Source: Talaromyces rugulosus (lineage: Eukaryota; Ascomycota; Eurotiomycetes; Eurotiales; Trichocomaceae). Taken from it: 64,000 nucleotides of DNA. Positions 1-11,439 of this stretch are shown here, piece by piece. The stretch is from contig NC_049562.1 in NCBI RefSeq assembly GCF_013368755.1, forward strand, positions 6,820,001 through 6,884,000, read 5' to 3'. Position numbers and translations under genes: made by a program. Numbering within the stretch: position 1 is the stretch's first letter; each line of letters begins with the position of its first letter. The notes beneath the pieces were generated by a model that was not told the origin of the DNA, did no database searches, and saw nothing but the letters and a program-made list of their open reading frames with translations.

Positions 1-205
1 GCCATATCGCGACACTTGCAGCGACCAAAACCAACGCACTCGCTACAGCGACTCAAAATTTCAGATTTAATACAAACCTTCCCTTAGACTGCACAACGAT
101 GACAAGGAATCAACAGAATAATACCAGACTATTCAATACGCAGCCGAAGATTTTTCGTATTTATATTTTGCTTTGACGACATGGTCAGAACATCACCACC
201 AAGAA
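1..205 (+). mobile_element. 3' internal end of a RIP-decayed family A Ty3/gypsy element (body off the left edge)
   Basis: This stretch is the reverse complement of 61766-61970 with many C-to-T and G-to-A differences. In the well-preserved copy the matching segment lies between pol and the 3' LTR. It holds the start of the antisense zinc-cluster ORF. Here that ORF would start with the ATG complementary to 180-182 on the minus strand, and codon 18 (CAG, Gln, in the intact copy) has become TAG. The element therefore runs left to right and its pol lies outside the window. The change pattern is that of RIP, so this copy is dead. Confidence 0.85.
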
Positions 206-954
206 TGTTAACAAGAAAGAAATTCGCCTACCTATACGACAGAGGGCCTGCAACTATTTATATGACTGTCGGGATGCCAGCCTTTAAAGAAAAGGATTAT
301 CATAAGAATCATGAATGTTCAGCTAATCAATAAGTAGCAGACACTACTTACATAAGCAAGCTGCCTAAAACTCCTATAGAATAGACTTGCTAATTATAGG
401 AACAAAGACAAAAATGACTACACAAGAACTCATATGATCTAGACAATACAGATACACTGGTTTAGTAAAGACACACCAGGTAGACATACACCCTAAATAA
501 TACAGCTGCACCATTTCTATACAAATACACTTAATACAGAACCACCTACCCTGTACAAATACACCCGGTGCAGATGCACCCCAGCAGTACACATACACCA
601 TATCAGTAGAAATGCACCATGGCACGTAACTATACAGGTAACATAGCCAAACATAGCCAGACTATATTTGGATATGTCAACAACATAGCCAATAAAGCAT
701 CGACTATACTCGCTATATTTAGGATCAGCTATATAAAGACACTCATTTACTATCATATATCTAGCTTATTATGTTTTATTCTCTTAAATAAATAATATAC
801 TACTATTACTCTTTAACATACTTTGCAGCCTATCATTGCGATAGTACTCTACTTATCCTAGGATTGCCTTACACAACGTTCTCATCTTGCCTTCTGTTAG
901 CAGAATACCCACCCCGATTCACATCTTGGTGACGAGTTGTTGAACCGATTGACA
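206..954 (+). repeat. Family A 3' LTR, RIP-mutated copy (749 bp)
   Basis: The block starts TGTTAACA and ends GACA, and is the inverted counterpart of 61017-61765, which has exactly the same length of 749 bp. The element body lies to its left, so this is a 3' LTR on the plus strand. Reading frames shared with the right copy (374-625 against 61346-61597) show many transition substitutions of the RIP type, including loss of most G:C pairs in the short-palindrome array. Homology stops at 954/955, where unrelated sequence begins. The first five flanking bases are GATAT; the partner flank is off the window, so a target duplication cannot be tested. Confidence 0.9.
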
Positions 955-1348
955 GATATCTTCATATCCATCTAGATTACGCTGAATAAACCTCACAGCC
1001 GCAGGAACATTCTATCCTAATTTTATATCGCCGTATACAATAGATCTTGGGCCATTTGCAGTCATCTAAATTGCTCCCTAATCAGACTGGAGATCAGGAT
1101 TATAGATGCTGATTTCCCCTCCAGATTTGATGAATATTCCGTCTAGAAGGGCTTTACAAACTGGCATGATAATGGATGTTCTATGGAGATGAGCCAGACT
1201 AGGTTCATTATATATATGGTTAAATCCCGTTTCTTTGTATAACAGAACTAGAGAATCACGTTCGATCTCTTTTTCCAATCTATCTCTGTAATATTCCAAT
1301 AAAGATATAAAACCATTCCAGTTCTGAATATTTTCTATCGAGCCCCAT
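955..1348 (-). pseudogene. Unrecognised protein-coding fragment, truncated at both ends
   Basis: One minus-strand frame reads as protein across almost the whole interval, starting upstream of 1299 (residues around EYYRDRLEKEIERDSL) and continuing past a TAG at about 1078 to the LTR boundary. It is interrupted by in-frame stops at positions where TGG or CAG codons would be expected (for example after LQSD). About 130 residues are visible. The fragment is cut by the family A LTR at 955 and abuts a family B LTR remnant at 1349, so both ends were lost through transposon activity. I do not recognise the family. The amino-acid texture and RIP-type stops favour a dead gene over chance. Confidence 0.45.
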
Positions 1349-1370
1349 TGTTACGGGCTAGGTCCCGTCT
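1349..1370 (-). repeat. Family B LTR terminal fragment
   Basis: These bases are identical to one LTR end of the family B element, in the orientation seen at 12321 and 20861 (it begins TGTTACGGGC). The match stops abruptly where the hAT inverted terminal sequence starts. It is the only part of that LTR left here, so the rest was lost in a rearrangement or deletion associated with the hAT element. Confidence 0.7.
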
Positions 1371-4300
1371 AGTCTTCCGCACGACCCAGTAAAACCCAGA
1401 CCCAACCCAGACCCAACCCAGACTGGGTTGGGTTTTGGGTCAAACATGTCGACCCAGTAATGGGTCTGGGTTGGACTGGGTAACCCAGTACTGGGTCTGG
1501 GGCCCTAAATTGGGTTACAAACATAACAAATATACCAAGAATTCTAATTGTATAACTTATGCATTTTATAGTTGTATTTTTGAGTATTTACTTTATAGAT
1601 TTATTAGGAAAAAAGGTAAAAGAAAAGTCTTTATTTAGAATTTATATATTTAACTAATGATATTCAAATATATTATCTTCCTGGCTTTTATGTTTCTGCC
1701 TTAATACCCGTGTCTGTGTACAGGTTGGTGGTAATGATAATAAGCCTGGACTATCTAGTTTAACAGCAGATAAGGAAATCGTATCTAGTCCTATATCCTC
1801 TATTTCATTCTCTGGTCCATTTTCTAGCTCATCCTCTTGCTCCTCTGTATTACTAATTAGATTGATCTCATCCTTGTTAAGCTTCTCTTCCCTTTCTTCT
1901 TTCGCCGCCTCAAGCTCATCCTATGAAAAGAATTTTTCAAGAAGCTTTGCTTCCTGTGTCTCTATATCGAATTTGGATATACAAAGAAATATTATCAACT
2001 CCTCAATTGTCTTGGTCTTCATTCTCCCACGACGATAGTGACAAACATCTCGAGCAGTATTAAAGAGGCGTTCCACTCCTGCACCAATGGCTGGGAAGGA
2101 GAGCGCATCTCGCGCAAGGGCGGCAATAGCTGGAAAGCGATATTGATGCTCTTTCTAAAAGATAAGTGGCCTAATAGAAACAGTATCTAGTTTAAAATTA
2201 GTAAACTAGCAATATATAGATAGTGGATAATCACTAATCACTATCAAGATATTGACTAATTTCATCAGTCATCGCTTGTGGCTGTATATCCTTTCCATCA
2301 AGCATCTCCTCCAGCCTTGAGCTTGGTTGAGCTGCAGTGTGAGAGCTGTATGCATCCTGGCTTTAACTTTTTACTTGCGCTTGATATGGGATAAGGGCTT
2401 GCTGAAAAGCGTTATGATAGATATCTCGCCACTTCTAATCCCAATCGCTAGAGAGAAAGAATCTAAATTTATTCACTAGTGTAAGCATTGTACTGATAGC
2501 ATAGATATACCCTCGAATAGTATCGGTTTGAGCATAGTACTCATCAAGCTTAGTCTGTCCAGCGTCCAGTGCGTCTAGTATTTATTTCTTCCATAGGACA
2601 CGCTTCCGTTGTAGCTGTGTCTATAATTGCTTAAGATAATCAAAAAGTCAGTTGTAAATCTTGAACATATAGTAGGCAGTGATGTCTTAAGTCTTTAATA
2701 ACTAGGTTATATAATCAAAGAACAGTTTAGTAATATAAAGAAAATAGTCAATTTGGCGCCATTCATACTCACTAAGTAGCATCTCCTCATAGTTATACTC
2801 TGCATAAAATAAAGAGAAGATAGCATATAGCCATTTAACCCGGCAAAGCATAAGAAATATAGAATTCCATCATATTTTCACATCTTGGATGAGAACAATC
2901 TTGACATTTGTTGTCTAAAGATTGTAGAATATCTCTCGGCGCTAGGAGCTTACATTTATATAAATTACAAAATAACATACTTTGTTCAATGTAGAAAAGA
3001 TCTGACATTACTTCGCATTCTCTTAAACCAGTCTGGACTGACTCTCTGTCCACTTTGTCTCCGCGGATTCATTGGATAGAACTGCCTTAATCCGAACAAG
3101 AAGCTGATTAAAACTAAGCTGGATAACATGGGCAAGGCATGGTATTCATATAATAATAACACCATCTGATAAAGCTTGTTAGAGAGACGCAGCTAATACC
3201 TTATTATTTGATGCATTATCTGTAGTCAGCCCAAACACTCTATCTTCAATATTATTCTCTACCAGGGTTTCCATCAGAACACCACTTAAGTAAGACCCCA
3301 TATATATACCATGAAGTAGCTTAAAACCAAGAAGCACCTCACAATAAACCCAATCACTATCAATAAAATAACCAGTAATCACCATAAATGCCTGCGAAAA
3401 TAGAGATATCCAACAGTCAAGCGCAATAGATATCTTTAAACCAGCAGGTAGCGTACGAAAAACCTACTACTACCAGTCTTTGACCAAGCTTCTTAATCGG
3501 CGATAGATTATATCGGCAGACAGGATCACTGGAACAACAAAAGCAGAACACGCTTTATAGATAATCTATTTAAATAATGGATACTCAATGAGATAGAATA
3601 GTAGCCAATTAAGAGTCAGGAATTGCAAGATATCATCTTCCTAATCCTCTTGTAAAAAGGGTATATCTACTGAGATTTCGCCCTAGGAAGACATACCATA
3701 GATTAGTATCTAAGTATCATTTCATAGTCTAAAATATACCTCTTTTTAGAGAAACTTTATAATCTTTATCTTCTTTCCCTTTTCTAACCATAGGCACCCA
3801 GCTGTCTTCAGATATTTCTGGATTATTAATGTGCCATAATACTGCGCTTTACCAGAACTATTCAGACTTAAAGAATAAAGATGCTCAAGAATCTTTCCAC
3901 AGCGTTTACACATAACCTTTAGTGTGCCATCTACACCCTCAATAACCTGGTTGTAGCTATTCCAGATCACTGTATAGCGATATGAATCCCAGTTAATCTT
4001 TCTTTTCCACCCATAGTCCATCTGTAACCACCAGTCAATAAACTCGTTATATGACATCTTATTGTAGAGAACAAACCTATTCCAGCGATCAGGTCCAACA
4101 CATATCAAAGAAGGAGGAACGAGGAGGTCATCTAGCCGGTAGAAGCCAGAATCAATTGTATAATGACTTGCAGATAGAATGATTTATTGCATTGAAAGAG
4201 ATGGAAGATCATCAATATCTCCACTATAAAGTGACAATGTAAAGTCGGAAAGCTGGCTTTAAGACATAACAAAAGATATGTAAGCATCACGAAAGAAAGA

Positions 4301-5160
4301 GGTAAAGGGAAAATATGAATAACATACTGAGATAGAAAAGCACTACAATTAGAAAAATAAGAAAAATAAGAAAGTCAAGTTAATTGATATATCAGATAGA
4401 ATGAATCCTTGTCCTCTCATTCATTGGTTTGGTATACTGATATTATGTGGACCTAATACATTATCCCTGTAATAACCCAGTAATAGCCCAGAGACAACCC
4501 AGAGAACCCAGTCAAGACCCAGTCAAACCCCAGTCAAACCCCAATTCCCACCCCAGTTTCCCCAAGCCTAGCCAAAAAAATTCATCCCATCCTACTTTCA
4601 AAGTTGAAGCCTTCGACTTAAATGTAGATATCTAGGTATTCTGACAAGCGTCGGAATTATCAATAGAACGGTTTGATATTCTGACAACAGTAGAACATTT
4701 AAACAGTTCAATACATTCTAATATTCCCCGAAATGTATAATGTGTGAATATATGTTTAACATATATAACTACATCGGTACGACGATAGATGCGCATTTTC
4801 CCACCACACCGTAGATACGGCCTTTCCATGTAGAACGAGGCATTGTAAAAGATAAGCAACAGTGAATTCGATATGCCCTTTTCATATTTAAGAAATTCCT
4901 TAAAGATTTCATTGATTTCCTGGTAGAAAGTGTTCTATTTCAGTGTAAACATCAAAACGGGAAAAATGACGGCGTGTAATTTAAATAATTATACCATAAT
5001 TTATGCCGGAACTGGGTCGAAATGGGTTATTTCTGGGTTTTCTGGGGCCCCAGTGACTGGGCCTGGGTTGGGCCTGGGTTATGAAGCTTCGACCCAGACC
5101 CAGACCGGGTTGGGTTTTGGGTCGTGACCTTCGACCCAAAATGGGTTATGCGGAAGTCTA
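1370..5160 (-). mobile_element. hAT-superfamily DNA transposon, RIP-decayed
   Basis: The ends are imperfect inverted repeats. The left begins TAGTCTTCCGCACGACCCA. The right, read on the minus strand, begins TAGACTTCCGCATAACCCA. Both are followed by arrays of GGGTCTGGGTT-type subterminal repeats (1383-1505 and 5005-5140; more at 4470-4560). Between them the minus strand encodes a broken hAT transposase. No convincing 8-bp target duplication is present: the left flank is a family B LTR remnant, while the right flank is NRPS coding sequence, so one side has been rearranged. Many TAG/TAA codons interrupt the frame, consistent with RIP. Confidence 0.85.
1690..4108 (-). pseudogene. hAT transposase (degenerate)
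   Basis: Reading the minus strand from 4108 there is first a BED-type zinc-finger segment with the CKRCGK pair at about 3890. The catalytic core at 3179-3385 follows, with FIDSDWVYCEVLLGFKLLHG, the family's strand before the second catalytic Asp, then GLTTDNASNN. Near 2090-1950 is the C-terminal dimerisation region: ERLFNTARDVCHYRRGRMKT, with the usual Glu-Arg-Leu-Phe and Tyr-Arg-Arg-Gly-Arg. Several frames and in-frame stops are needed to read it, so no active transposase can be made. The family would cut and paste the element via a DDE-type nuclease. Confidence 0.8.
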
Positions 5161-6640
5161 ATCTTGCCCCGATACTGTGGCTATCAAGAATGCTGCTGCC
5201 CAGTTTATATATGCTAAGCTTGACCAGTAATTAGAACGACTATCTTAATAACTAGCAAAATAATAACTTAAAATTAAAACACTAGTAGACATTCTTATAA
5301 TTTAATCTTACTAGACTATTATGGCATTTCTTAGAATTCTTAAAGCAAACCTTATCTATCTACTATTAGATATCAATACTCTATTTAGTTAGATTAAGAC
5401 AATCTTATTATCAGTCTAAAGCCCTAAGCTTGTCTTGCTTAGAGAAGGTATATCATTATTATAGACAGATATAGAAGATATTAAGAGCATTTGGCTTATA
5501 GAGATATATTATCTTTTATATTAGGATGTTAGTCCAACAATTAGAGGACCCTTTATAACAAGTCTTATATATATTATATTTACCTTTAGGTCAATGGGAT
5601 AACTGAAGGGGGTTATGATTAAATATCATAGAATAGTATATTTTATAAAATAGACTGATATAATTCTATATCTTTAAATCGGCACAACAGTTGCCTATAT
5701 TATGAATATTGCTTTTGATGTTTTAATATAAGAAATTTATACAGCTATTCTAAATAATAAAATATTAGTCTGTTTTAATTTTATAATAATGCTAGATATA
5801 GCAAGTCTAAGCATAAGATTTCTTTAAAAAGAAATTCAGATCACTAAGTTTATATTAGTATTATTAGAGTAATATCTTATTGAATTATTAGGAATATTTT
5901 ACTTACTAGATATCCTGATTTTAGCTAGAGATTGGTTCTATCTATATGTTGTATAAAAGGCTCTAGACTGTACTATTGGATACATCTTTAATATATATAG
6001 ATTTATTAAGAATATAGGATTTAGTATCTGCTTTAATATTATATAAGATATTCCTCTTATTAATAAAGTCCTTATTGGAAAAGTCTTTGATAACTCTAGA
6101 GTATTGATTATAGATTTAAATTAATATATACTTCTTATTAGAGTAATAGAAGAATTTTTTATTATTAGAGATAGGTTGGTAAGAGGTTATCTCAAGCCTA
6201 TATAGAATCAAGATTGTTTTATTAATATTTCTATTAAAAGGCAGTTAGTAAAGATCTACTAGACAGGTAATTATATCTAATACTATTTAGTTGATGGTAT
6301 TCTTGAATTTTTTAGATAAATAGATCACTAAGTTAAAATTCGCAGATATTGTATTAAGCTAAGAGAAGTTAAGAGTGCATTACTAGATAATTATTTAGTT
6401 AGTAATGCAGTCATAGTTGTCCAGAACGAAGATGTCGATCCAAGGCTTGTTAGCTTCGTCACACTACGGTTGGATATAGCACTGGACGGTGCCAATAACA
6501 GACAAAATATTGTTGAAGTCCAGATGATAATAGAGAAGTTGCGAGAATCTCTAGTTACAAGGTTGCTAATATATATAGTCCCTTCAGCGATCAATATTCT
6601 CGATATATTATCTCTTAATCAAAACAGAAAAGTCGACCGT
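5161..6640 (+). pseudogene. NRPS adenylation domain 1 (RIP-destroyed)
   Basis: The plus strand reads as an AMP-binding domain only if the many TAG/TAA codons are ignored. Visible landmarks are the entry segment after the carrier-acceptor linker, the glycine-rich 'FTFRS.G.LKGVM' nucleotide loop near 5580-5610, the 'RYLKP'-like A7/A8 region near 6190, and the closing A10 lysine segment SLNQNRKVDR at about 6600-6640. Stops are dense from 5205 to 6440 and then thin out. That boundary coincides with the end of the segment duplicated at 8423-9680. Confidence 0.85.
5205..6470 (+). repeat. Intragenic direct repeat, copy 1 (NRPS adenylation core)
   Basis: This segment aligns colinearly with 8423-9680 without obvious gaps. 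Differences are nearly all transitions. Both copies are far more AT-rich and stop-rich than the single-copy carrier, condensation, methyltransferase and thioesterase segments beside them. The right boundary is sharp: both copies run through a shared stretch encoding DPRLVSFVTL and then diverge. Confidence 0.85.
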
Positions 6641-6664
6641 TAAGCACTTACTAAAATTCCTGAG

Positions 6665-7006
6665 ATGCCAACAGCAAGCCAAAAGTCAACAGACTACGTG
6701 GCCCCACGCAATAACATCAAGCAAGTGCTTTGCCAAGAGTTCGCTACCATTCTAGGGATCAATGTTGGTATTATAGATAACTTTTTCGAACTAGGTAGTC
6801 ACTCATTAATAGCTACTAGAGTGGTTTCGCGCATCAACAAATACCTAGCCACAAGGATCACAGTGAAAGATATATTTGATTACCCAACCATTAATAGGCT
6901 ATCACAGAAGATCAAACATCTAATTAGATCAACACTATATATAACAATTCCTAAATATCAGCAAATTAGACCAGTGGCACAGTCATTTGCTCAAAAGCAA
7001 CTATAA
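6665..7006 (+). pseudogene. NRPS carrier (T1) domain
   Basis: The open frame contains the phosphopantetheine attachment motif as FFELGSHSLIATRV, where the Ser after His is the expected 4'-phosphopantetheinyl site, followed by the normal helix (VVSRINKYL) and the DIFDYPT segment. It is free of stops for 113 codons, in contrast to the adenylation domains on either side. A linker then leads into the condensation domain (PVAQSFAQKQL). Confidence 0.85.
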
Positions 7007-8413
7007 TTTTTGGATATACTATATCCCAACTCCCTACACTACCTTATTACATACAGCTGGCAACTACATAGACCTCTTTGTCTCTCCACTCTCCATTCAG
7101 CGTTGTGTGCTCTAGAGAATCGCCATGAGCCGCTTCAGACCACATTTAAACAACAAAATGACACAGAAGTCCAAATAATACAGCCATTCTATTCCAAAAA
7201 TCTGCGAATTATCAAAATTCCACTAAATAACGTCGAGAGCCTACCTACAACACTACAAGAAGAGCAGTTAAAACCATTCAATTTACAATATAAAGCTAGC
7301 TGGAGAGTTGCAGTCTTTCAACTTAGTAAGCAGAACTATATCTTATCTATTGTAATACATCATATCATATCAGACAGCTAATCTGTTGATATTCTTATAA
7401 AAAAACTAGGTATCTTTTACTCTGCTGCGATTAACAATAAAGATCCTCTAACAAAAGTCCCTATTCTACCTATCCAATACCAAGATTTTGCTGTATGGCA
7501 AAAACAAAATGAGCAGAAATTACAATACAAAAAACAACTTAGATACTAAACTCAGCAACTTAATAAAAACCAGCCAGCTAAGCTGCTGTACAACATACCC
7601 CGCCCAGCTATACTATCTAAAGAAGCCGGCGAAGAACAGATCATTATCAAGGACAAATTATATAATAGGTTACAAAGATTTTATACAGCACAACAGACAA
7701 CACCATTTACTGTATTATTAAGTGCCTTTAAAGCAACGCATTTTCATCTAACCAATACTAAAGACGCTACAATCAGATCACCGATCGCCAATCGAAACCG
7801 AAAAGAACTAGAAGATCTTATTGGGTTCTTTATTAACTTACAATGTATTCGAATCCAAGTGCAAGACAAAACCTTCGAGAGCCTTGTTCAGCAGATGCAG
7901 TCGACGGCATCAACTGCATTTAAAAACCAAGACGTTCCGTTTGAGAGGATCGTTTCAAAGTTTAAGCTTGCCAAAAGGGACACATCTAAAAACCCTCTTG
8001 CTCAGATAACCTTTACTGTTCATAATCTGTGGGACTCCAGTCAATTGAAACTACAGGGGCTGCAAGTAGATCCGATAGCCTATACTAAAAGGACAAGATT
8101 CGACCTCAAGTTCCACCTCTACCAGCAAGAAGCAGGCTTTCGTGGCAGTGTTCTATTTTCAAAAGACCTATTCTACCCAGAAACAATTAAGAGCATGATT
8201 TCTATATTCTACAGTATCCTAAAACAAGGGATTGAGGAATCACATGCTCCAATTGCCTCACTACCATTAAACTGCCCCTCATATCTGGGCAATTTACAAC
8301 TGCCCAATATCAAGCACACAGACTATCCGCGAGAATCAAGCGTAGTTAATATATTCCATCAGCAGGTTATATCTTGTCCCAACACTATAGCTATTAAAGA
8401 TACCACTACTTAA
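6960..8413 (+). pseudogene. NRPS condensation domain
   Basis: The frame begins with the C1-type segment 'SFAQKQLWFLD' (the Leu codon before Phe is intact but a stop interrupts at 7003). It passes through HRPLCLSTL and RHEPLQTTF, and reaches the HHxxxDG catalytic motif as VIHHIISDS followed by a stop at about 7380; the catalytic Gly is now Ser and the next Trp is a stop. C-terminal motifs (FINLQ near 7830, QDVPFERIV near 7930) are readable. The domain would have formed the amide bond between the two carrier-bound residues. Confidence 0.85.
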
Positions 8414-8422
8414 CTCACATAT

Positions 8423-9680
8423 ACCAAGCTTAACCAGCAATCAGAATAACTATCTTAGTAGTTAGTAAAATAATAACTTAAAACTAAAATATTAGTAGAC
8501 ATCTTTATAGCTCAGTTATATTAGACCATTATAGTATTTCTTAAGATTCTTAAAGCGAACCTTGCCTATTTACTATTAAATATCAATACTCTATTTAGTT
8601 AAATTAAGATAATTTTATTATCAGTCCAAGGCCCTAAACTTATCTTACTTAGAGAAGGTATATCATTATTATAGATAGATATAGAGAATATTAAGAGTAT
8701 TTAGCTTATAAAGATATATTATCTTCTATATCAAGATGTTAGTCTAATAATCAGAGAATCCTTTATAACAAGTCTTGTATATATTATATTTACCTCTAGA
8801 TCAATAGAATAACTAAAAGGGGTCATGATTAAGTATTATAGAATAATATATCTTATAAAATAGACTAATATAATTCTATATCTTTAAATCAGTATAATAA
8901 TTGTCTATATTATAAATATTGCTTTTAATACTTTAATATAAGAAATTTATACAGCAATTCTGAATAGTAGGATATTAGTCTATTTTAATTTTATAATAAT
9001 ACTAAATATAGTAAGTCTAAGTATAAAGTTTCTTTAAAAGGAAATTTAGATTGCTAAGTTTATACCAGTATTATTAGAGTAATATTTTATTAAATTACTA
9101 GAAATATTTCACTTACTAGATATCTTAATTTTAGCTAAAGATTAGCTTTATCTATATATTATATAAAAGGCTCTAGACTATATTATTAAATATATCTTTA
9201 ATATATATAGATCTACTAAGAATATAGAATTTAGTATCTGCTTTGACATTATATAAAATATTCTTCTTATTGATAGAGTCTCTATTAGAAAAGCTCTTGA
9301 TAACTCTAGAGTGTTGGTTATAGATTTAAATTAATATATATTTCCTGCTAGAGTAATAGAAGAGCTTCTTATCACTAGAGATAGGTTAGTAAAAGGTTAT
9401 CTCAAGCCTGTATAGAATTAAGATCACTTTATTAACATTTCTATTAGAGGGCAGTTGGTAAGGACCTACCAGACAGGTAATTATATTTGATATCGTCTAG
9501 TTAATGGTATTCTCGAATTTTTTAGATAAATAGACTATTAAATTAAGATTTACAGACATCATATTAAGCTAAAAGAAGTTGAGAATATATTACTAGATAA
9601 TTATTTAGTCAGTAATATAGTCGTGGTTGTCCAGAACAAAGATGCCGATCCAAGGCTTGTTAGCTTCGTCACACTACAGT
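8423..9680 (+). repeat. Intragenic direct repeat, copy 2 (NRPS second adenylation core)
   Basis: This is the second copy of the adenylation core at 5205-6470. It is equally AT-rich, with stops at almost every CAG/CAA-derived codon. Immediately after it the frame becomes open again (9623-9919), at the start of the inserted methyltransferase domain. The sharp change in base composition at the ends of the duplicated segment indicates that the mutational process recognised the duplication itself. Confidence 0.85.
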
Positions 9681-9719
9681 CAGATCAAAGATCACAGGCT
9701 CTTTCTGCAGAACACAACC

Positions 9720-10834
9720 AAAACGACAAACTGGAAGAGATTAATGCCTGGGCAGAAATACGCAAAGCTATCATATATGCTGATGTTAGCTCTATTGATT
9801 TCGACCAGCTAGGAAAGGATTTCATAGGTTGGAAATCGATGTATGACGGTCATGAGATTGATAAACATGAAATGGACGAGTGGCTACAGGACATTCTGGC
9901 TGCTCTTCTTAATGGATGAGATCCTGGTCATGTTTTGGAGATTGGCACTGGTATAGGAATGGTACTCTTCAATTTGGGAGATGGCTTATAGAGTTATTTT
10001 GGTATTAAGCCGGTGGAGATAGTGGCAAATTTTGTGATAAAGATGGCAGGGTTGATTTCTGAGCTGGTAAACAAGGTTAAAATTTAAGTCAGTACAGCTA
10101 CTGATGTCGACTCACTAAAGAGAGTTATTGTACCTATGATAGTTGTAGTGAATTCTGTGGCCCAGTACTTCCCTTCTCCGGACTACCTATAGAAGGTTGT
10201 AATGGACCTTCTAAAACTGCAAATGGCCGATTATCTGTTCTTTGGTGATATTAGATTGTATGTCTTATATGATTAATTTCAAGTGAAAATGGCAATATAT
10301 CATTTCGGAATACATCTAGATAAGGACTAGCTTCAACAGTACATGGAATAGATGAAACAGAGTGAAAAGGAATTATTGATTGATCCAGCCTTCTTTATAG
10401 TGTTGAAGTTTAAATACCCACAGCTTATTGAGCATGTCGAGATCCTCCCTAAGCGAATGAAAACTAGCAATGAACTGAGCTGCTATTGCTATGTAGCTGT
10501 CGTGCACACAAAACATCGAATAAACATGTCTCGGCAAATTCACAGTCTCGACAAGGAAGAATGGATTGATTTTCTAGACTGTGATATGGAGGGTCAATCT
10601 CTTCTGGAATACTTATAACAGAAGACTACTTTATTGATCGTTGCTGTTAGTAACATTCCTTATAGCAAGACCATTTGGGAAAGATCTGTTGTAGAATCCC
10701 TTCATGAAGATGCTGTGACAAATGGCGAGTGGATCACTTTACTTAACCAAATCGCTAGCCGTAGCCGATCACTATTAGCTGATAAGCTAGCTATGATTAC
10801 GGAAAAAGCCGGCTTTCAAGTTAAAATAAGCTAG
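9720..10834 (+). pseudogene. NRPS N-methyltransferase domain
   Basis: A methyltransferase lies within the second adenylation domain, as in N-methylating fungal modules. The SAM-binding motif I reads HVLEIGTGIGMVLF at about 9920-9965, immediately after a TGA that replaces a CGA Arg codon. Later segments include VVVNSVAQYFPSPDYL at about 10140-10190 and LGDI-like LFFGDIRLY near 10240. Three long open pieces (9623-9919, 10352-10618, 10634-10834) separated by TAG/TAA/TGA show light mutation compared with the adenylation copies. Confidence 0.85.
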
Positions 10835-11044
10835 GCGCGTCAGTTTTCTCAATATGGTGGTTTAGATGCAGTGTTCTATCGCATCTCCACAAACATTAAA
10901 GGAAGCCGAGTTTTGTTTTAGTTCCCAATAGATCATAAGGGTCAACATTTCGATTTATTTACAAATCGACCATTACAGTTTCGACTAAATCGAAAAATCG
11001 AAAAACTACTGCACAAATTCCTACAGATAAAACTTCCATCATAC

Positions 11045-11404
11045 ATGGTACCAACAGTAATTAAAATCATTGACAAGATGCCTATTAATCAGAATAAAAA
11101 GGTCGATCGTCGAACACTTGCCAAGACCATTGAGATGCTAGCAGCAAACCAAAACCTAGATCATGTGGTGTTACGCAATGACATTGAGCATGTTCTGTGC
11201 CAAGAGTTTGCTACTATTCTAGGGGTTGATATCGGCATTACAAGCAGCTTCTTCGACCTTGGTAGCTACTCTTTGATGGCTACCAAAGTGGTTTCGCGCA
11301 TTAATAATCGTTTGGATTGCAAAATTAGTGTATTTAACTTCTATCAATTCCCTATAGCCGCAGCGTTGTGTGAATTGATCATGATGGGAGTAAACACTGT
11401 CTAG
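11045..11404 (+). pseudogene. NRPS adenylation C-terminus and second carrier (T2)
   Basis: The open frame starts with the A10 segment PINQNKKVDRRTL, carrying the expected catalytic Lys, and continues into a carrier domain with SSFFDLGSYSLMATKVVSR. The usual His before the pantetheinylated Ser is Tyr here (CAC-to-TAC, RIP type). It ends at a TAG just before the thioesterase. This carrier is clearly related to T1 at 6665 but less similar than the adenylation copies are to one another. Confidence 0.85.
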
Positions 11405-11439
11405 AAAAATTTGCCCAGCTATTTGCACTATCATTCACG

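Noticed and set aside
1362..5168. 8-bp target duplication around the hAT element
   Set aside because: GTCCCGTC and ATCTTGCC match at four of eight positions only; the left flank is exact LTR sequence, so the similarity is probably chance.
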